DNA of 64,000 nt. It comes from Pseudenterobacter timonensis (lineage in GTDB: Bacteria; Pseudomonadota; Gammaproteobacteria; Enterobacterales; Enterobacteriaceae). Made by a program: the position numbers and the translations under genes. The notes below the pieces were generated by a model, which was not told the DNA's origin, searched no databases, and worked only from the letters and a program-made list of their open reading frames with translations. The stretch spans positions 682,001 to 746,000 of the forward strand of contig NZ_FCOP01000013.1 of NCBI RefSeq assembly GCF_900021175.1, given 5' to 3'. Of this stretch, positions 39,954 through 51,523 are shown piece by piece (position 1 is the first letter of the stretch; each line of letters opens with the position of its first letter).

Positions 39954-40762
39954 TAGTGCATCCCCAGAAAGTGGAGGATCTCCTGTCCATGGCTGTCATA
40001 AAGAAGTTTGGCGCTCATTACCGCCGAGACGATAACAATCATCGGCCGGATAAGCGTCTGTCCTTTGCTTAATACCAGGCGCGAGCCGACGCGCGCGCCT
40101 AAAAACTGCCCCGCCATCATCACAAATCCGGTGGCCCACACCACCTTGCCGCCGATGATAAAGAGCAGCAGGCCGCCGACGTTGGAGGTGGCGTTAAGCA
40201 CTTTGGCATGGGCGGTGGATTTCGCCAGGTTAAACCCGGCGAGGGTAACGAAGGCCAGCGCGTAAAACGATCCCGCGCCGGGGCCGAAGAAGCCGTCGTA
40301 GAAGCCAACGCAGCCGCCCGCGATCAGGGCGAACGGCAGCCCGTGCAGACGACGCTGTCGGTCCTCTTCTCCAAGCTTAGGCATCAGCAAAAAATAGAGA
40401 CCGATACAGATAACCAGCACCGGCAGGATCTGGCGCAGAATATCTGACTGGACATGCTGCACCAGCAGCGCACCGGCGGTTGAGCCGATAAAGGTCATCG
40501 CGATATTGAGCTTTTGATCGGCCAGGTTGACAACCTTGCGGCGCACGAAGTAGAGCGAAGAGGAGAGCGAGCCGCCGCATGCCTGTAGCTTATTAGTTGC
40601 CAGCGCCTGGGCGGGATTCATGCCTGCCGCCAGCAGCGCCGGAACCGTGAGCAGCCCGCCCCCACCCGCCAGCGAATCGATAAATCCCGCCAGCATGGCG
40701 ACAAAAAAGAGGGCCACCAGCATGGTCGGGGAGACCATGAACAGATCGACAAAATTATCCAT
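39953..40762 (-). CDS. yfcA: TauE/SafE-family membrane protein YfcA
   Basis: 269 residues with about eight membrane segments. TauE/SafE (TSUP) permeases move sulfur-containing or organic anions; the substrate of YfcA is unknown. Conserved N-terminal GFIDSLAGGGGLLTVPALL and the internal repeat GFYDGFFGPGAGSFYALAFV are visible. Overlaps mepA stop and epmC start by one base each, so the four genes are translationally linked. Confidence 0.93.
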   Translation of the reverse strand: MDNFVDLFMVSPTMLVALFFVAMLAGFIDSLAGGGGLLTVPALLAAGMNPAQALATNKLQACGGSLSSSLYFVRRKVVNLADQKLNIAMTFIGSTAGALLVQHVQSDILRQILPVLVICIGLYFLLMPKLGEEDRQRRLHGLPFALIAGGCVGFYDGFFGPGAGSFYALAFVTLAGFNLAKSTAHAKVLNATSNVGGLLLFIIGGKVVWATGFVMMAGQFLGARVGSRLVLSKGQTLIRPMIVIVSAVMSAKLLYDSHGQEILHFLGMH

Positions 40763-41586
40763 TACAGCAGATGCTCATCCAGTAGCGCCTGGCAGGAAGG
40801 CGGCAGCACAGGCGGTCTCTTCTTCTCAGGCTTGGTTGTTCCAGGCGAAGCGGGCTCGAACCAGCTTTGCAGTTCGTAGCCGCAGCCATCGCCGGGCGGC
40901 GGCGGCGGCTGATCGATGCACTCCAGGCTGTCAGCCGGACAGCGCAGGCGCACATGCATATGGGCGCGATGCTGGAACCAGGGGCGCACCTTGCGCAGCC
41001 AGTCGCGATCGCTGCCGGCATCCAGGCAGAGCTGTTTTTTGATTGCCGGATTGACGAAAATCCGCGTGACGTCATTATCGTTGGCCGCCAGCTTAATCAG
41101 GCTGAAGATATCCTTCGACCAGAGCGACGGCACCACGTTTTTACCGTCGGCAGCGACCAGGTCCAGTGCCTGCGGTTTTAACAGCTGGGCCGCGCTCCAG
41201 CGGGCCTTCGGCAGCTGCAGGAAGATATCGACGTCGAGGCCGGTCTGGTGGCTGGCGTGGCCGCCGTTAAAGCGCCCGCCCGCCGGCATTCCCATGTCGC
41301 CAATCAGCAGAGTGCCTAATCCCAGACTATGGACCTGGCTGCCCAGCCGCTGAATAAACAGCAGCAGATCCGGATGGCCAAAGTAGCGGCGCTGGTCGGT
41401 GCGCATCACCTGCCAGCTGTCAGACTGGAGCGGCAGCGGCTGCGCGCCGACGATACAGCCGTTGGAAAAGGCACCGATCGACTGCGGGCTGCCCGCCACC
41501 GGCTGGGTAATTTTTTGCCACGGCGTCGCCGCCAGCGAAGCCCCGCTGGCGAGCAGCGCCAGCAGAGCGATTGCGGTTTTTTTCAT
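40762..41586 (-). CDS. mepA: Penicillin-insensitive murein endopeptidase MepA
   Basis: 274 residues, 19-residue signal peptide ([19 protein letters not shown]). LAS-type zinc endopeptidase that cuts D-Ala-mDAP cross-links in the periplasm. Metal-binding residues in [18 protein letters not shown] and the C-terminal HRAHMHVRL. Six cysteines as expected for the disulfide-stabilised enzyme. Start set at 41586 because the signal peptide begins there; 2 bases after the aroC stop. Confidence 0.96.
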   Translation of the reverse strand: MKKTAIALLALLASGASLAATPWQKITQPVAGSPQSIGAFSNGCIVGAQPLPLQSDSWQVMRTDQRRYFGHPDLLLFIQRLGSQVHSLGLGTLLIGDMGMPAGGRFNGGHASHQTGLDVDIFLQLPKARWSAAQLLKPQALDLVAADGKNVVPSLWSKDIFSLIKLAANDNDVTRIFVNPAIKKQLCLDAGSDRDWLRKVRPWFQHRAHMHVRLRCPADSLECIDQPPPPPGDGCGYELQSWFEPASPGTTKPEKKRPPVLPPSCQALLDEHLL

Positions 41587-41588
41587 GG

Positions 41589-42674
41589 TTACCAGCGTGG
41601 AAGAGGAGTCGTTACGTCCGCGTTCTGCGCGCGATGGCGCAGGAGGTGATCCATCAGCACGATCGCCAGCATCGCTTCCGCGATCGGCACCGCGCGGATC
41701 CCAACACAAGGATCGTGACGCCCTTTGGTGATCATCTCAACTTCTTCACCAGAACGGTTCAGGGTACGTCCGGGTACGGTAATACTGGAGGTGGGCTTCA
41801 GCGCGATGTTAGCGATAATCTGCTGCCCGCTGCTGATACCGCCGAGAATGCCGCCCGCGTGGTTGCTCTGGAAACCCTGAGCAGTGATTTCGTCGCGGTT
41901 CTGGCTGCCGCGAAGCTGAACCACGTCAAAACCGTCGCCGATTTCCACCCCCTTCACCGCGTTGATACTCATCAGCGCATGGGCAATATCGGCGTCAAGG
42001 CGGTCAAATACCGGCTCACCAAGCCCGGGCGGTACGCCGTCGGCCACTACCGTCACCTTCGCGCCGATGGAGTCGCCCTCTTTCTTCAGGCTGCGCATCA
42101 GCTCGTCCAGCGCCTCGATCTTCTCCGGGTCGGCACAGAAAAAGGGGTTCTGTTCAACCTGGTCCCAGGCTTTAATAGCCAGCGGAATATCGCCCATCTG
42201 GGTCAGGCAGCCGCGAATGGTGATGCCAAATTTCTGCTGCAGATATTTTTTCGCAATCGCGCCCGCCGCCACGCGCATGGCGGTTTCTCTCGCGGAGGAG
42301 CGTCCGCCGCCGCGATAGTCGCGAAAACCATACTTTTGCTCGTAGGTATAGTCCGCGTGGCCCGGACGGAACAGATCTTTAATGGCGCCATAGTCCTGGG
42401 AGCGCTGATCGGTATTTTCAATCAGCAGCCCGATGCTGGTGCCGGTGGTACGGCCTTCAAAGACGCCGGAGAGAATTTTGACCGCATCGGGCTCGCGGCG
42501 CTGGGTGGTATAGCGCGAAGTCCCCGGGCGACGGCGATCGAGATCGTGCTGAAGGTCAGCCTCGGTCAGTTCGATGCCGGGCGGTACACCATCAACGATA
42601 CAGCCCAGCGCCAGCCCGTGCGACTCTCCGAAGGTGGTCACGCGGAATAATTGTCCAATACTGTTTCCTGCCAT
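41589..42674 (-). CDS. aroC: Chorismate synthase
   Basis: 361 residues. Converts EPSP to chorismate using reduced FMN. Signatures [37 protein letters not shown], the [28 protein letters not shown] region, and [10 protein letters not shown]. Two ATGs start the frame; the second (42674, [12 protein letters not shown]) equals E. coli. Downstream of prmB by 57 bases. Confidence 0.98.
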   Translation of the reverse strand: MAGNSIGQLFRVTTFGESHGLALGCIVDGVPPGIELTEADLQHDLDRRRPGTSRYTTQRREPDAVKILSGVFEGRTTGTSIGLLIENTDQRSQDYGAIKDLFRPGHADYTYEQKYGFRDYRGGGRSSARETAMRVAAGAIAKKYLQQKFGITIRGCLTQMGDIPLAIKAWDQVEQNPFFCADPEKIEALDELMRSLKKEGDSIGAKVTVVADGVPPGLGEPVFDRLDADIAHALMSINAVKGVEIGDGFDVVQLRGSQNRDEITAQGFQSNHAGGILGGISSGQQIIANIALKPTSSITVPGRTLNRSGEEVEMITKGRHDPCVGIRAVPIAEAMLAIVLMDHLLRHRAQNADVTTPLPRW

Positions 42675-42731
42675 CACGGTTCCGTTGTTTTTTCTGATTG
42701 TGCGTTGTGTAACGGGCCGTAGCCCGCTGGA

Positions 42732-43664
42732 TTAATCTTTATAGATGCTGAAATATTCCCGGGCGGCGACAAGCTGCGCTTTGGTCAACATAAAGACGCC
42801 GTCACCGCCGTTATCAAACTCAAGCCAGGTGAACGGCACGTCGGGATATTGCTCTATCAGATGTACCATGCTGTTACCGACTTCACAAATCAGAATACCG
42901 TCATCGGTCAGGTAATCCGGGGCGCAGGCCAGAATACGGCGCGTCAGCTTCAGGCCGTCGCTGCCGGAGGCCAGCCCCAGCTCCGGCTCGTGGCGATACT
43001 CATTTGGCAGATCGGACATGTCTTCCGCGTCCACGTAAGGCGGGTTGGTCACGATCAGATCGTACTGCAACGGCGGCAGCTCGCGGAACAGGTCGGAGCG
43101 GATCGGCGTCACGTGGTGGATCAGACCGTGCTCTTCAATATTATGCTCAGTTACCGCCAGCGCGTCGGTAGAGATATCCACCGCGTCAACTTCCGCTTCC
43201 GGGAAGGCGTAGGCGCAGGCAATCGCAATGCAGCCGCTGCCGGTGCACATATCCAGAATGTGCTGCGGCTGATGGTTAATCAGCCCGGCAAAGCGGTTGT
43301 TGATCAACTCGCCAATCGGGGAGCGCGGCACCAGCACGCGTTCATCCACGTAAAACTCGTGGCCGCAGAACCAGGCTTTATTGGTGAGGTAAGCCACCGG
43401 AATACGTTCGTTAACGCGGCGGATCACACGCTCGACAATGCGGTGTTTTTCGCTGGAGGTAAGGCGCGCGGTGCGCATATCTTCAGGAATATCCAGCGGC
43501 AGGTAGAGTGACGGCAGCACCAGCTGTACCGCCTCATCCCATGGGTTATCGGTACCGTGTCCGTACCAGATATTGGCGGCGCTGAAGCGGCTAACCGACC
43601 AGCGCAACATGTCCTGTATGGTATGCAGCTCGTTTACTGCTTCATCGACAAATATTTTATCCAC
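42732..43664 (-). CDS. prmB: 50S ribosomal protein L3 glutamine methyltransferase
   Basis: 310 residues. SAM methyltransferase; motif [21 protein letters not shown] and the catalytic NPPYVD that binds the glutamine amide. Methylates Gln150 of uL3 in ribosome assembly. Divergent from smrB with 157 bases between them. Confidence 0.97.
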   Translation of the reverse strand: MDKIFVDEAVNELHTIQDMLRWSVSRFSAANIWYGHGTDNPWDEAVQLVLPSLYLPLDIPEDMRTARLTSSEKHRIVERVIRRVNERIPVAYLTNKAWFCGHEFYVDERVLVPRSPIGELINNRFAGLINHQPQHILDMCTGSGCIAIACAYAFPEAEVDAVDISTDALAVTEHNIEEHGLIHHVTPIRSDLFRELPPLQYDLIVTNPPYVDAEDMSDLPNEYRHEPELGLASGSDGLKLTRRILACAPDYLTDDGILICEVGNSMVHLIEQYPDVPFTWLEFDNGGDGVFMLTKAQLVAAREYFSIYKD

Positions 43665-43821
43665 TCTTTCCTCCAGGGCATGCTCGCATAATTTTCGGCG
43701 GCTAGTTTGCCATGAAGACGGCGATAAATCAGCAATGTCGCCCGCAGCGATGCGTGAAAAAATGCGTTTTGCTTGCCTCCGCCTCAGGTAAACTAGAGGA
43801 AATAAGAGATGAGAGTGAGAA

Positions 43822-44373
43822 ATGAAAAAGAAAACAACGCTTAGCGAGGAGGATCAGGCGCTGTTTCGCCAGCTAATGAGCGGGACGCGTGAAATCAGGC
43901 AGGACACCATCGTGCACCGTCCCCTGCGTAAAAAAGTGACGGAGGTGCCGGTTAAACGGCTGCTGTCAGAGCAGGCGGATAACAGCCACTACTTTTCTGA
44001 TGAGTTTCAGCCGCTGCTCAATACCGAAGGGGCCGTAAAGTATGTGCGCCAGGATGTCAGCCACTTTGAGTTGAAGAAGCTGCGCCGGGGAGACTATTCA
44101 CCGGAGCTGTTTCTCGATCTGCACGGCCTGACGCAGATGCAGGCCAAGCAGGAGCTGGGTGCGCTGATCGCCGCCTGCCGCCGCGAACATGTTTTTTGCG
44201 CCTGCGTGATGCACGGTCACGGTAAACATATTCTTAAACAGCAGACGCCGCTATGGCTGGCGCAGCATCCCCACGTCATGGCTTTTCATCAGGCGCCGAA
44301 AGAGTATGGCGGCGACGCCGCGCTGCTGGTGTTGATTGAAGTCGAGGAGTGGTTGCCGCCAGAATTGCCCTGA
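43822..44373 (+). CDS. smrB: Ribosome-rescue endonuclease SmrB
   Basis: 183 residues. The C-terminal Smr domain has the family motifs [17 protein letters not shown] (DLHG) and [19 protein letters not shown] (HGxG). In E. coli SmrB cleaves mRNA between collided ribosomes. The basic N-terminal hook (about residues 1-60) helps collision recognition. AGAGTGAGAA lies just before the ATG. Confidence 0.95.
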   Translation: MKKKTTLSEEDQALFRQLMSGTREIRQDTIVHRPLRKKVTEVPVKRLLSEQADNSHYFSDEFQPLLNTEGAVKYVRQDVSHFELKKLRRGDYSPELFLDLHGLTQMQAKQELGALIAACRREHVFCACVMHGHGKHILKQQTPLWLAQHPHVMAFHQAPKEYGGDAALLVLIEVEEWLPPELP

Positions 44374-44425
44374 CGGCGCTGATGGGACTGGCGGGTAACA
44401 GGGCGACCCGCCTTTGCCCTTAGCA

Positions 44426-44911
44426 TCAGATCGCTTTCGCCATCCTGAGATTGCAGGGGCTCATTTGCCAGTTAAAGACCCCTTTACCCTCATCGTCAAG
44501 GGTAACGTTAGCGATAGCCGAGGTGGTGAACATCGGCGGCGTTTCGCCGGGGCAGAGTTCAGAGACCAGGTAGCCAACCAGCGGCAGGTGAGAGATAACC
44601 AGCGCGGAGGTGACCCCTTCGGCGCAGAGCGTCTGCAGATAGCCGCTTACCAGGCCGACATCGCCGCAGGGGGTGAGTTCAGGAAGGACATCGACCTGAG
44701 CCGGCAGGGCCATACACTCCCCTACCACATCCAGCGTTTGTTCAGCTCGCAGAAAAGGGCTAACCAGAACGCGTTCGATATCCACTTTTTGCCCCTCGAG
44801 CCATGTTGCCATGAGACGGGATTCGTCACAGCCACAGGGTGTTAAAGGACGAACAGAGTCACTGGCGGCATCGAGTGCCGCGTCGCCGTGACGCATGATA
44901 AAAACTTGCAT
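44426..44911 (-). CDS. sixA: Phosphohistidine phosphatase SixA
   Basis: 161 residues. Histidine phosphatase with RHG at residues 7-9 (catalytic His8) and a second histidine in SALVISHLPLVGYL. Dephosphorylates histidine phosphotransfer proteins such as ArcB in E. coli and has been tied to the nitrogen PTS. Same length as E. coli. Lies downstream of smrB in convergent orientation. Confidence 0.95.
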   Translation of the reverse strand: MQVFIMRHGDAALDAASDSVRPLTPCGCDESRLMATWLEGQKVDIERVLVSPFLRAEQTLDVVGECMALPAQVDVLPELTPCGDVGLVSGYLQTLCAEGVTSALVISHLPLVGYLVSELCPGETPPMFTTSAIANVTLDDEGKGVFNWQMSPCNLRMAKAI

Positions 44912-45075
44912 ATTGCACCGCTTTTGTTAACCAGAATCATCGGCGTTGACTACCTGTTAATGAAGATAAACGAGGTAGAAAACCCGATGGTCGGGCATTG
45001 TGCCTGATCCATCCAATGAATGAAACGCTGTGTTTTACCTCATTGATGTAAGTATAGTCAATGGCTGATTACACT

Positions 45076-47271
45076 TTAACCAGTAGCGGTCTCATTCAAT
45101 GTGGGATGTACCCTACTTTGACCCTGATTTGCGAGGTCAGTTTCCTCTGTTGGCCAAAAATTTTGATTATTTTCCGCCATCCGCAGCAACGCCTCGCATG
45201 GCGTAAATCGTGGGCCATACAGCGTAGTCAGCCGCTGTAATGTTGCCACCACGTCACCCGCGCCCAGACTATCCATATAGCGGAACGGGCCACCCAGGAA
45301 AGGTGGAAAACCGATGCCAAACACCGCGCCGATGTCGCCATCGCGGGCATTTTTCACCACCTGCTCGTCGAAACAGCGCGCCGCTTCGTTAAGCATCATC
45401 ATCACGCAACGCTCGGCACACTGCTGAGCCGTTAACTGCCCCTGCCCGGAAGCGCGAATAAGCCCGTAAACTGAAGGGTCTACCTGCTTCTTGCTTTTAC
45501 GCCCTTTTACCGCGTAAAGATAGAAACCCCGGCCATTTTTTCTGCCTTTGCGATCGTCATTCAAAATTGCAGAAACAATGTTTGCAGGCGGACTAAAACG
45601 CTCTCCATAAGCGGCCTCAAGCACAGGAATAATTTTAGTGCCGGTATCGATTCCGACCTCATCCAAAAGTTGGATTGGGCCGACCGGAAAACCATATTTA
45701 ACCAGCGCTTCATCCACATGCTCCACCTTCTCACCTTCGGTGAGCAGGCGCATCGCCTCATTTATATAGGGCGCCAGAATGCGGTTTACGTAAAAACCGG
45801 CTTTATCCGCCACCACAATCGGGGTTTTCCCCTGTTTTTTAGCGAGCTTCACCACCGTTGCGATGGTTTGCGGGCTGGTGGCGGCATGGGGAATCACCTC
45901 CACCAGAGGCATTTTCTCGACCGGGCTGAAGTAGTGCAGCCCGATGACCTGCTCCGGCCTGGCCGCCTGCGCGGCGATATCCCCGATGGGCAGGGAGGAA
46001 GTATTCGAGGCAAAAATCGTGTGCGGTGCGCAGTGCTGCTCCACTTCTGCCACCATCTGCTGCTTGAGCGCCAGATCCTCAAAGACTGCCTCAATCACCA
46101 CGTCACGATGACCAAAGCCGCTGTAGTCGGTGGTGCCGGAAATTAGCGCCAGCTCGCGATCGCGCTCGCCTGCCCTGATGTGGCGGCGTTTGACCTTCTT
46201 ATCAAGCAGCTGCCAGCTATAGGCCAGCGCGTGATTGATCCCCTGCGGATTGATATCTTTGATGCGAACCGGCAGTTTGCCCTTGCTGGCGGTAACAAAG
46301 GCGATACCGCCACCCATTAGTCCGCCCCCCAGCACGCCCACGGCGTGAAGCGGACCGGCGGCAGCGGCGCTGCCGGGATCTTTTTTCACCTCGGTGCTGG
46401 CGAAGAAAATGTTACGCAGCGCCCGGGACTGCGGTGTCATCGCCAGCTCGCCAAAGGCTTTGGCCTCTGCCGCATAGCCGCTGCTGCTGCCCTGCGCCAG
46501 TCCGGTTTCAATAACCTCAAGAATGCGTTTTGCCGCCGGATAGTTGCCTTTGGTTTTGTGCTCGGTCTTTTTACCCACCATATTGAACAGCAGAGTGCGT
46601 CCAAGCGGTCCGGCAAGCACACGCTCACGCACCGGCAGAGGACGACGGGTCTGGCGCCCCTTTAACGCCAGCGCAACCGCCGCCTCCAGCAGAATGGTAT
46701 GTGGCACCACCTCGTCCACCAGCCCCGCCCTTAGCGCCTGACGGGGGCGAAGCTGTTTGCCGGTCAGGATCATCTCCAGCGCGGTGCTGACGCCAACGAG
46801 GCGCGGCAGCCGCTGCGTACCGCCGGAACCCGGCAGTAATCCCAGCTGCACCTCCGGCAGGCCAAGCAGCGTTTTAGGATCGTCGGTACAGACGCGGCTG
46901 TGGCAGGCCAGCGCCAGCTCCAGCCCGCCGCCGAGACAGGCACCGTGGATCGCCGCGATCGTCGGGATCGGCATGCTGTGGATCTCAGCCATAATCTGTT
47001 GCCCCTGCCGGGCAAGATCTTCCGCCTCCTGCGCGCTGCTGGCGCGGGCAATCATGTTGATATCCGCCCCGGCGATAAAGTTATCGGGCTTGGCGGAGAT
47101 AAAGACCAGCCCGCGCACCGCCTTGTCATCGCGGATCTGCTTCAGAATCGCGCGGACCTGCTGGCCAAACTCAGCCTTCAGGGTATTCATTTTCTCATCC
47201 GGCACGTCGATGGTGACCACGGCAACCTGATCCGGGCGGATCGTCAGGGTAAAAGCGGAAATATTCTCCAT
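45076..47271 (-). CDS. fadJ: Fatty acid oxidation complex alpha subunit FadJ
   Basis: 731 residues. N-terminal enoyl-CoA hydratase/isomerase domain ([29 protein letters not shown] with catalytic Glu) and C-terminal 3-hydroxyacyl-CoA dehydrogenase domains ([32 protein letters not shown] His/Glu region seen as [18 protein letters not shown]). It acts with FadI, mainly in anaerobic beta-oxidation. It is about 17 residues longer than the E. coli protein, all at the C-terminus after TEETDLAN, apparently by loss of the usual stop. Start overlaps the fadI stop by one base. Confidence 0.95.
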   Translation of the reverse strand: MENISAFTLTIRPDQVAVVTIDVPDEKMNTLKAEFGQQVRAILKQIRDDKAVRGLVFISAKPDNFIAGADINMIARASSAQEAEDLARQGQQIMAEIHSMPIPTIAAIHGACLGGGLELALACHSRVCTDDPKTLLGLPEVQLGLLPGSGGTQRLPRLVGVSTALEMILTGKQLRPRQALRAGLVDEVVPHTILLEAAVALALKGRQTRRPLPVRERVLAGPLGRTLLFNMVGKKTEHKTKGNYPAAKRILEVIETGLAQGSSSGYAAEAKAFGELAMTPQSRALRNIFFASTEVKKDPGSAAAAGPLHAVGVLGGGLMGGGIAFVTASKGKLPVRIKDINPQGINHALAYSWQLLDKKVKRRHIRAGERDRELALISGTTDYSGFGHRDVVIEAVFEDLALKQQMVAEVEQHCAPHTIFASNTSSLPIGDIAAQAARPEQVIGLHYFSPVEKMPLVEVIPHAATSPQTIATVVKLAKKQGKTPIVVADKAGFYVNRILAPYINEAMRLLTEGEKVEHVDEALVKYGFPVGPIQLLDEVGIDTGTKIIPVLEAAYGERFSPPANIVSAILNDDRKGRKNGRGFYLYAVKGRKSKKQVDPSVYGLIRASGQGQLTAQQCAERCVMMMLNEAARCFDEQVVKNARDGDIGAVFGIGFPPFLGGPFRYMDSLGAGDVVATLQRLTTLYGPRFTPCEALLRMAENNQNFWPTEETDLANQGQSRVHPTLNETATG

Positions 47272-48581
47272 TATTCAGCCTCCAGAACCATCGCTGCGCC
47301 CAGCCCGCCTGCGGCACAGGCGGTAACCAGCCCGAATCCACCGCCGCGTCGACGCAGTTCGCGTAGCGTTTGGGTAATCATGCGCGCACCGGTGGCGGCA
47401 AACGGATGCCCGTAGGCAATCGAGCCGCCCAGCACGTTGAATTTGCTCTCATCAACTTCGCCGGTAGCCTGCGAACGGCCCAGCACTTCCCGGGCAAAAC
47501 GATCGCTGGCAAGCAGCTGCAGGTTAGCCAGGGTCTGCGCCGCAAACGCTTCATGCATGTCGATAAGGGTAAGATCGGAAAGCGTTAAACCGGCGCGCTC
47601 CAGCGCAAGCGGCGTTGACCAGGCGGGGCCGAGCAGCATGTCCTGCCAGACATCAATCGCGGTGAATGCATAGCTGCGCAGATAGCCGAGCGGCGTCAGG
47701 CCCAGCTCCCTGGCGCGGGATTCGGTCATCAGGATCACCGCCGCCGCGCCGTCGGTCAGCGGCGTACTGTTTGCTGCCGTAACGGTGCCATGTTTACGAT
47801 CGAATGCCGGACGCAGTCTGGCGTAGTCCGCCAGCGTCGACGCGCCGCGAATATTGTTGTCCTCCGCTAACGGCTGGCGGTATGGCGGCACATAGGCTGT
47901 CATCACCTCGTCGCTCAGTTTCCCCTCTGACCAGGCCTGCGCCGCAAGCTGGTGGGAGCGGTGCGCCAGCGCATCCTGCTGCTCCCGGGTGATGCCATAG
48001 GTTTTCGCCATCTGCTCGGCGGTATCGCCCATGCGCAGACCGGTGGAATATTCCGCCACGGCAGGCGGGACGGGGGCCAGATCGCGCAGGCGCAGGCGGG
48101 AGAAAAGCTTCAGCCGCTGGCTCATCGTGCGCGCTTTATTCACATCCACCAGCACACGCGCCAGCTTTTTGCTGACGCCAATGGGCAGTACGGAAGAGGA
48201 GTCGGCGCCGCCTGCGATCCCGGCGCGAATGGTGCCTGCCATCAGGCTTTCCGCCACGTTCGCCACCGCCTGAAAGCTGGTGGCGCAGGCGCGGCTTACG
48301 CTGTAGGCATCGGTATGGACGCTCATCCCGGTGCCCAGCACAATTTCACGGGCGATATTGGGCGCTTCAGGCATCTGAACGACCTGGCCAAAGACCAGCT
48401 GCTCAATGACTTCAGCGGGGATTTCGCTGCGAGCCAGCATCTCCCCTACCACCATTTTCCCGAGATCGACTGCCGGTATACCGTGATATGCGGTCGCCTG
48501 TCGGGCAAACGGCGTGCGTAATCCGCTCACAATGGCAATGCGATCGCCCTCGCGGGTGATTAGCGGTAATGCCTGACTCAT
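47271..48581 (-). CDS. fadI: 3-ketoacyl-CoA thiolase FadI
   Basis: 436 residues, thiolase of beta-oxidation. Nucleophilic Cys in [17 protein letters not shown], the [11 protein letters not shown] histidine, [16 protein letters not shown] and catalytic Cys in [16 protein letters not shown]. First gene of the fadIJ operon; a FadR-like site lies 30-46 bases before the ATG. Confidence 0.97.
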   Translation of the reverse strand: MSQALPLITREGDRIAIVSGLRTPFARQATAYHGIPAVDLGKMVVGEMLARSEIPAEVIEQLVFGQVVQMPEAPNIAREIVLGTGMSVHTDAYSVSRACATSFQAVANVAESLMAGTIRAGIAGGADSSSVLPIGVSKKLARVLVDVNKARTMSQRLKLFSRLRLRDLAPVPPAVAEYSTGLRMGDTAEQMAKTYGITREQQDALAHRSHQLAAQAWSEGKLSDEVMTAYVPPYRQPLAEDNNIRGASTLADYARLRPAFDRKHGTVTAANSTPLTDGAAAVILMTESRARELGLTPLGYLRSYAFTAIDVWQDMLLGPAWSTPLALERAGLTLSDLTLIDMHEAFAAQTLANLQLLASDRFAREVLGRSQATGEVDESKFNVLGGSIAYGHPFAATGARMITQTLRELRRRGGGFGLVTACAAGGLGAAMVLEAE

Positions 48582-48610
48582 AACGCTCCCCTGTGAAATG
48601 ACAAAATATT

Positions 48611-48627
48611 AAGTGGTCTGACCTGAT
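48611..48627 (-). promoter_or_regulatory. FadR-like operator of fadIJ
   Basis: Plus-strand AAGTGGTCTGACCTGAT resembles the FadR operator core TGGTCNGACC and lies immediately upstream of fadI, matching the position of FadR repression in E. coli. Confidence 0.75.
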
Positions 48628-48691
48628 AACAGTTTTAACCATTATTTTACATTCAGCCAATCGGGGAGTTGAAAAATTGCGAGGTAAAACA

Positions 48692-48724
48692 GAAAAAAAG
48701 AGGCCCCTGAACAATCAGGGGCCG
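48692..48724 (-). terminator. Terminator after yfcZ
   Basis: GGCCCCTGA/TCAGGGGCC with loop TTGT on the minus strand, followed by TCTTTTTTT. It lies 26 bases after the yfcZ stop and upstream of the fadI promoter. Confidence 0.93.
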
Positions 48725-48749
48725 GGATGTAACGCGTAGCGTGAAGGGA

Positions 48750-49034
48750 TTAACGCAGACCGAGCTGGAAAATCAGCGTTTCCGCTTCGCAGGCAAAGAC
48801 AAAATCGATATCCAGCTGCACGCCGCCTTCAACGTCGGTGAAGGTGGAGCTGATTTGGCAGGGTTCAGATTCCACATCGCGCGCGCGTTTGGTCAGCGAA
48901 GCGAGCATCTCTTCTGCTTCGGCACGGGTTGCAAAAACGCGGCTCCAGGAAGCGGTGCAATCGGAGTTGTCCATGATGGTGCCAACATCCATACAGCAGC
49001 AAACCGGGGTCTCATCAGCACTGCATTTACTCAT
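48750..49034 (-). CDS. yfcZ: DUF406 protein YfcZ
   Basis: 94 residues, small cytoplasmic UPF0381/DUF406 family. Starts MSKCSADETPVCCCMDVGTI, with a tight cysteine cluster (Cys4, 12-14 and 26) that may bind metal or respond to redox; function unknown. Start at 49034 chosen by family length and the GGAGAT ribosome site; a longer in-frame start at 49103 is unlikely. Divergent from fadL. Confidence 0.92.
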   Translation of the reverse strand: MSKCSADETPVCCCMDVGTIMDNSDCTASWSRVFATRAEAEEMLASLTKRARDVESEPCQISSTFTDVEGGVQLDIDFVFACEAETLIFQLGLR

Positions 49035-49280
49035 AGCGTAATCTCCTCTCTTTTCGCGCGTGGCGCGAGCTAAACAGAATGCGACTATTTTACTCTCCTG
49101 CAAGGAGGGGCTCCAGCCGTTAATGCTATGAATGGGGATAAGTGACCAATATCACAATAAAAAATGATCTAACTCAAATATGGCTTTTTTTCACCAACGA
49201 AGCGGCCCCCATTTTTGCCACGCAGATCCCGTTTCGAAAAACAACTCTGAAAAATCTTATAAACAAACTTGCAACATTAC

Positions 49281-49320
49281 ATCTGGTCAGACCTATACTC
49301 TCGCCACTGGTCTGATTTCT
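49281..49320 (+). promoter_or_regulatory. Two FadR-like operators in the fadL control region
   Basis: ATCTGGTCAGACCTATA (49281-49297) and CACTGGTCTGATTTCT (49305-49320) both carry the FadR core. E. coli fadL also has two FadR sites around its promoter. The 372-base gap between yfcZ and fadL holds nothing else I recognise. Confidence 0.8.
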
Positions 49321-49406
49321 AAGTATTACCGCAGACCCTACACTTCGCGCTCCTGTTACTGTATGTAACATTTATTGAATAAAAATAACTCGATGAGGTT
49401 TTGGTC

Positions 49407-50729
49407 ATGAGCCAGAAAACCCTGTTCAACAAAACTGCGTTAGCAGTTGCAGTGGCAATCGTCTCCTCCTCCGCCTGGTCAGCGGGCTTCCAGCTTAACG
49501 AATTTTCCGCCTCTGGACTTGGCCGAGCCTACTCCGGGGAAGGTGCTATCGCCGATGACGCGGGCAACGTCAGCCGCAACCCGGCGCTGATCACTCTGTT
49601 TGACCGCCCTACTTTCTCGGCGGGGGCTATTTTCGTTGATCCGGGCGTCGATATTACCGGTACCTCTCCGACCGGTCGTAGCCTGCATGGGGATAATATC
49701 GCCCCCACCGCCTGGGTACCGAACCTGCATTTTGTCGCCCCGATTAACGACCAGTTTGGCTGGGGCGCATCGGTCACCTCTAACTACGGCTTAGCGACTG
49801 AATTTTCAAATAACTACCCGGCTGGCGCATTTGGCGGGAAAACCGATCTGGAGACCCTCAACCTCAACCTGAGCGGCGCCTACCGTCTGGATAACCACTG
49901 GAGCTTTGGCGTGGGCTTCGATGCCGTATACGCCCGAGCCAAAATCGAGCGTTATGCAGGTGACCTGGGCCAGATTGTTGCTGGCTCTGGCGCGCTGCCG
50001 CCGCCGCTTGCGCAGCAGGTCGCCGGTATTCCTGGTGATACGCAGATTGCGCATCTGAAAGGCGACGAATGGGGCTTTGGCTGGAACGCCGGTATTCTGT
50101 ATGAAGTCGATAAAGATAACCGTTATGGCTTCACCTATCGTTCCGAAGTCAAAATTGATTTCGACGGCGATTACAAGAGCAGCCTGCCCTCCGCCTATAA
50201 CCAAATCCTCGGCACGTTCGGTCTGCCGATGGGTACCGATGGCCGGACAACCGGTGGTTCTTTAACCCTCAACCTGCCGGAAATGTGGGAGCTGTCGGGG
50301 TATAACAAAGTGGCGCCGCAGTGGGCGATTCACTACAGCCTGACCTATACCAGCTGGAGCCAGTTCCAGGAGCTGAAAGCGACCAACAGCGATGGCGATA
50401 CGCTGTTCTATAAAGATGAAAGCTATCGCGACGCCTACCGTATCGCGCTGGGTACTACCTATTATATGGATGATAACTGGACCTTCCGTACCGGCGTTGC
50501 CTTTGATGACAGCCCGGTACCGGCAGATCATCGGTCTATCTCCATCCCGGATCAGGATCGCTTCTGGGTGAGTGCGGGTGCAACCTACGCATTTAACGAA
50601 GATGCCTCGGTGGATGTCGGCGTCTCTTATATGCACGGTCAGAAAGTCAGCTTCCAGGAAGGCCCGTACGAGTTCGAATCCAAGGGTAAAGCCTGGCTCT
50701 ACGGCGCGAACTTCAACTACGCATTCTGA
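49407..50729 (+). CDS. fadL: Long-chain fatty acid outer-membrane transporter FadL
   Basis: 440 residues. Signal peptide of 25 residues (ending SSAWS), mature [20 protein letters not shown], the conserved N-terminal hatch with the NPA motif ([13 protein letters not shown]). 14-strand beta-barrel ending in NYAF with a terminal aromatic. Imports long-chain fatty acids and is a phage T2 receptor in E. coli. The ATG at 49407 follows GAGGTTTTGGTC; a TTG two codons earlier is possible but less likely. Extracellular-loop region around residues 190-215 is shorter than in E. coli. Confidence 0.97.
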   Translation: MSQKTLFNKTALAVAVAIVSSSAWSAGFQLNEFSASGLGRAYSGEGAIADDAGNVSRNPALITLFDRPTFSAGAIFVDPGVDITGTSPTGRSLHGDNIAPTAWVPNLHFVAPINDQFGWGASVTSNYGLATEFSNNYPAGAFGGKTDLETLNLNLSGAYRLDNHWSFGVGFDAVYARAKIERYAGDLGQIVAGSGALPPPLAQQVAGIPGDTQIAHLKGDEWGFGWNAGILYEVDKDNRYGFTYRSEVKIDFDGDYKSSLPSAYNQILGTFGLPMGTDGRTTGGSLTLNLPEMWELSGYNKVAPQWAIHYSLTYTSWSQFQELKATNSDGDTLFYKDESYRDAYRIALGTTYYMDDNWTFRTGVAFDDSPVPADHRSISIPDQDRFWVSAGATYAFNEDASVDVGVSYMHGQKVSFQEGPYEFESKGKAWLYGANFNYAF

Positions 50730-50742
50730 TAGCGTAAATGAT

Positions 50743-50773
50743 AAAAAGGTGAGCCTGGCTCACCTTTTTTTTA
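50743..50773. terminator. Bidirectional terminator between fadL and mlaA
   Basis: AAAAAGGTGAG/CTCACCTTTTT around CCTGG, A-run on the left and T-run on the right, placed between the convergent stops of fadL and mlaA. Confidence 0.92.
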
Positions 50774-51523
50774 TTCTGAATCGATCTCAGAAAGTTCATT
50801 CTCGATCGCTTTCGCGTTCGGGTTCTCTTCTGGCTTAAGCTTGCCGCCGTTGGCAATAAAGTCATGATTCTGGAAGTAAGCTTCGCGAACCATAATATAA
50901 GGATCGGAGGACTGGCGCAGCAGGCCGTCGGAATCGAGCAGCTGGGCACGGGTTTCGATCCCCTCTACCGCCCACTTGCCGATAGAGAGCGGCCAGGTGA
51001 GCCATGACAGCGCCGGATAGAGCGTATCCACCGCATCCCCGCCTTCATCACGCAGCGTAAAGCTGCCATAAAAAGGCAGTTGCACATACGGGCCGTAGCC
51101 TACGCCATAGTGCCCGAGCGTACTACCGAAGCGATGCGGCTGTTCACGCTGGAGTTTCGGATTCGCCATTCCCGCCACGTCGATAAAGCCGCCCATGCCG
51201 AGCAGGGTATTAAGGAAGAAGCGGGTAAAGTGCACCATTCCCTGATAGGGATCGCCCTGCAGGAAATAGTTGACCATCACCGCGGGCTCTTCCAGGTTGC
51301 TGGTAAAATTACTCAGCCCATTACGCGCAGGTTGCGGAACATAATCGCGCCATGCCACAGCGACCGGACGCACCACGTAGGGATCCAGCATGTTGTAGTT
51401 GAAGTTGTACATGGTGCGGTTGAACCCTTCTAAAGGATCGGAGCGCCCCGTTTGCTCGCCTGAGCTGGCGCAGCCCACGAGCAAGGTGGTGCCCAGCGCA
51501 AGCGCCGACAGCCGAAATTTCAT
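50771..51523 (-). CDS. mlaA: Outer-membrane lipoprotein MlaA
   Basis: 250 residues (VacJ). Lipoprotein signal with lipobox LLVGC, lipidated Cys18. Removes phospholipids from the outer leaflet with OmpC/OmpF and passes them to MlaC. The conserved DPLEGFNRTMYNFNY ring-helix segment is intact (no deletion of the Asn-Phe pair known to cause the MlaA* gain-of-function). Start at 51523 is set by the signal peptide. Confidence 0.96.
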   Translation of the reverse strand: MKFRLSALALGTTLLVGCASSGEQTGRSDPLEGFNRTMYNFNYNMLDPYVVRPVAVAWRDYVPQPARNGLSNFTSNLEEPAVMVNYFLQGDPYQGMVHFTRFFLNTLLGMGGFIDVAGMANPKLQREQPHRFGSTLGHYGVGYGPYVQLPFYGSFTLRDEGGDAVDTLYPALSWLTWPLSIGKWAVEGIETRAQLLDSDGLLRQSSDPYIMVREAYFQNHDFIANGGKLKPEENPNAKAIENELSEIDSE

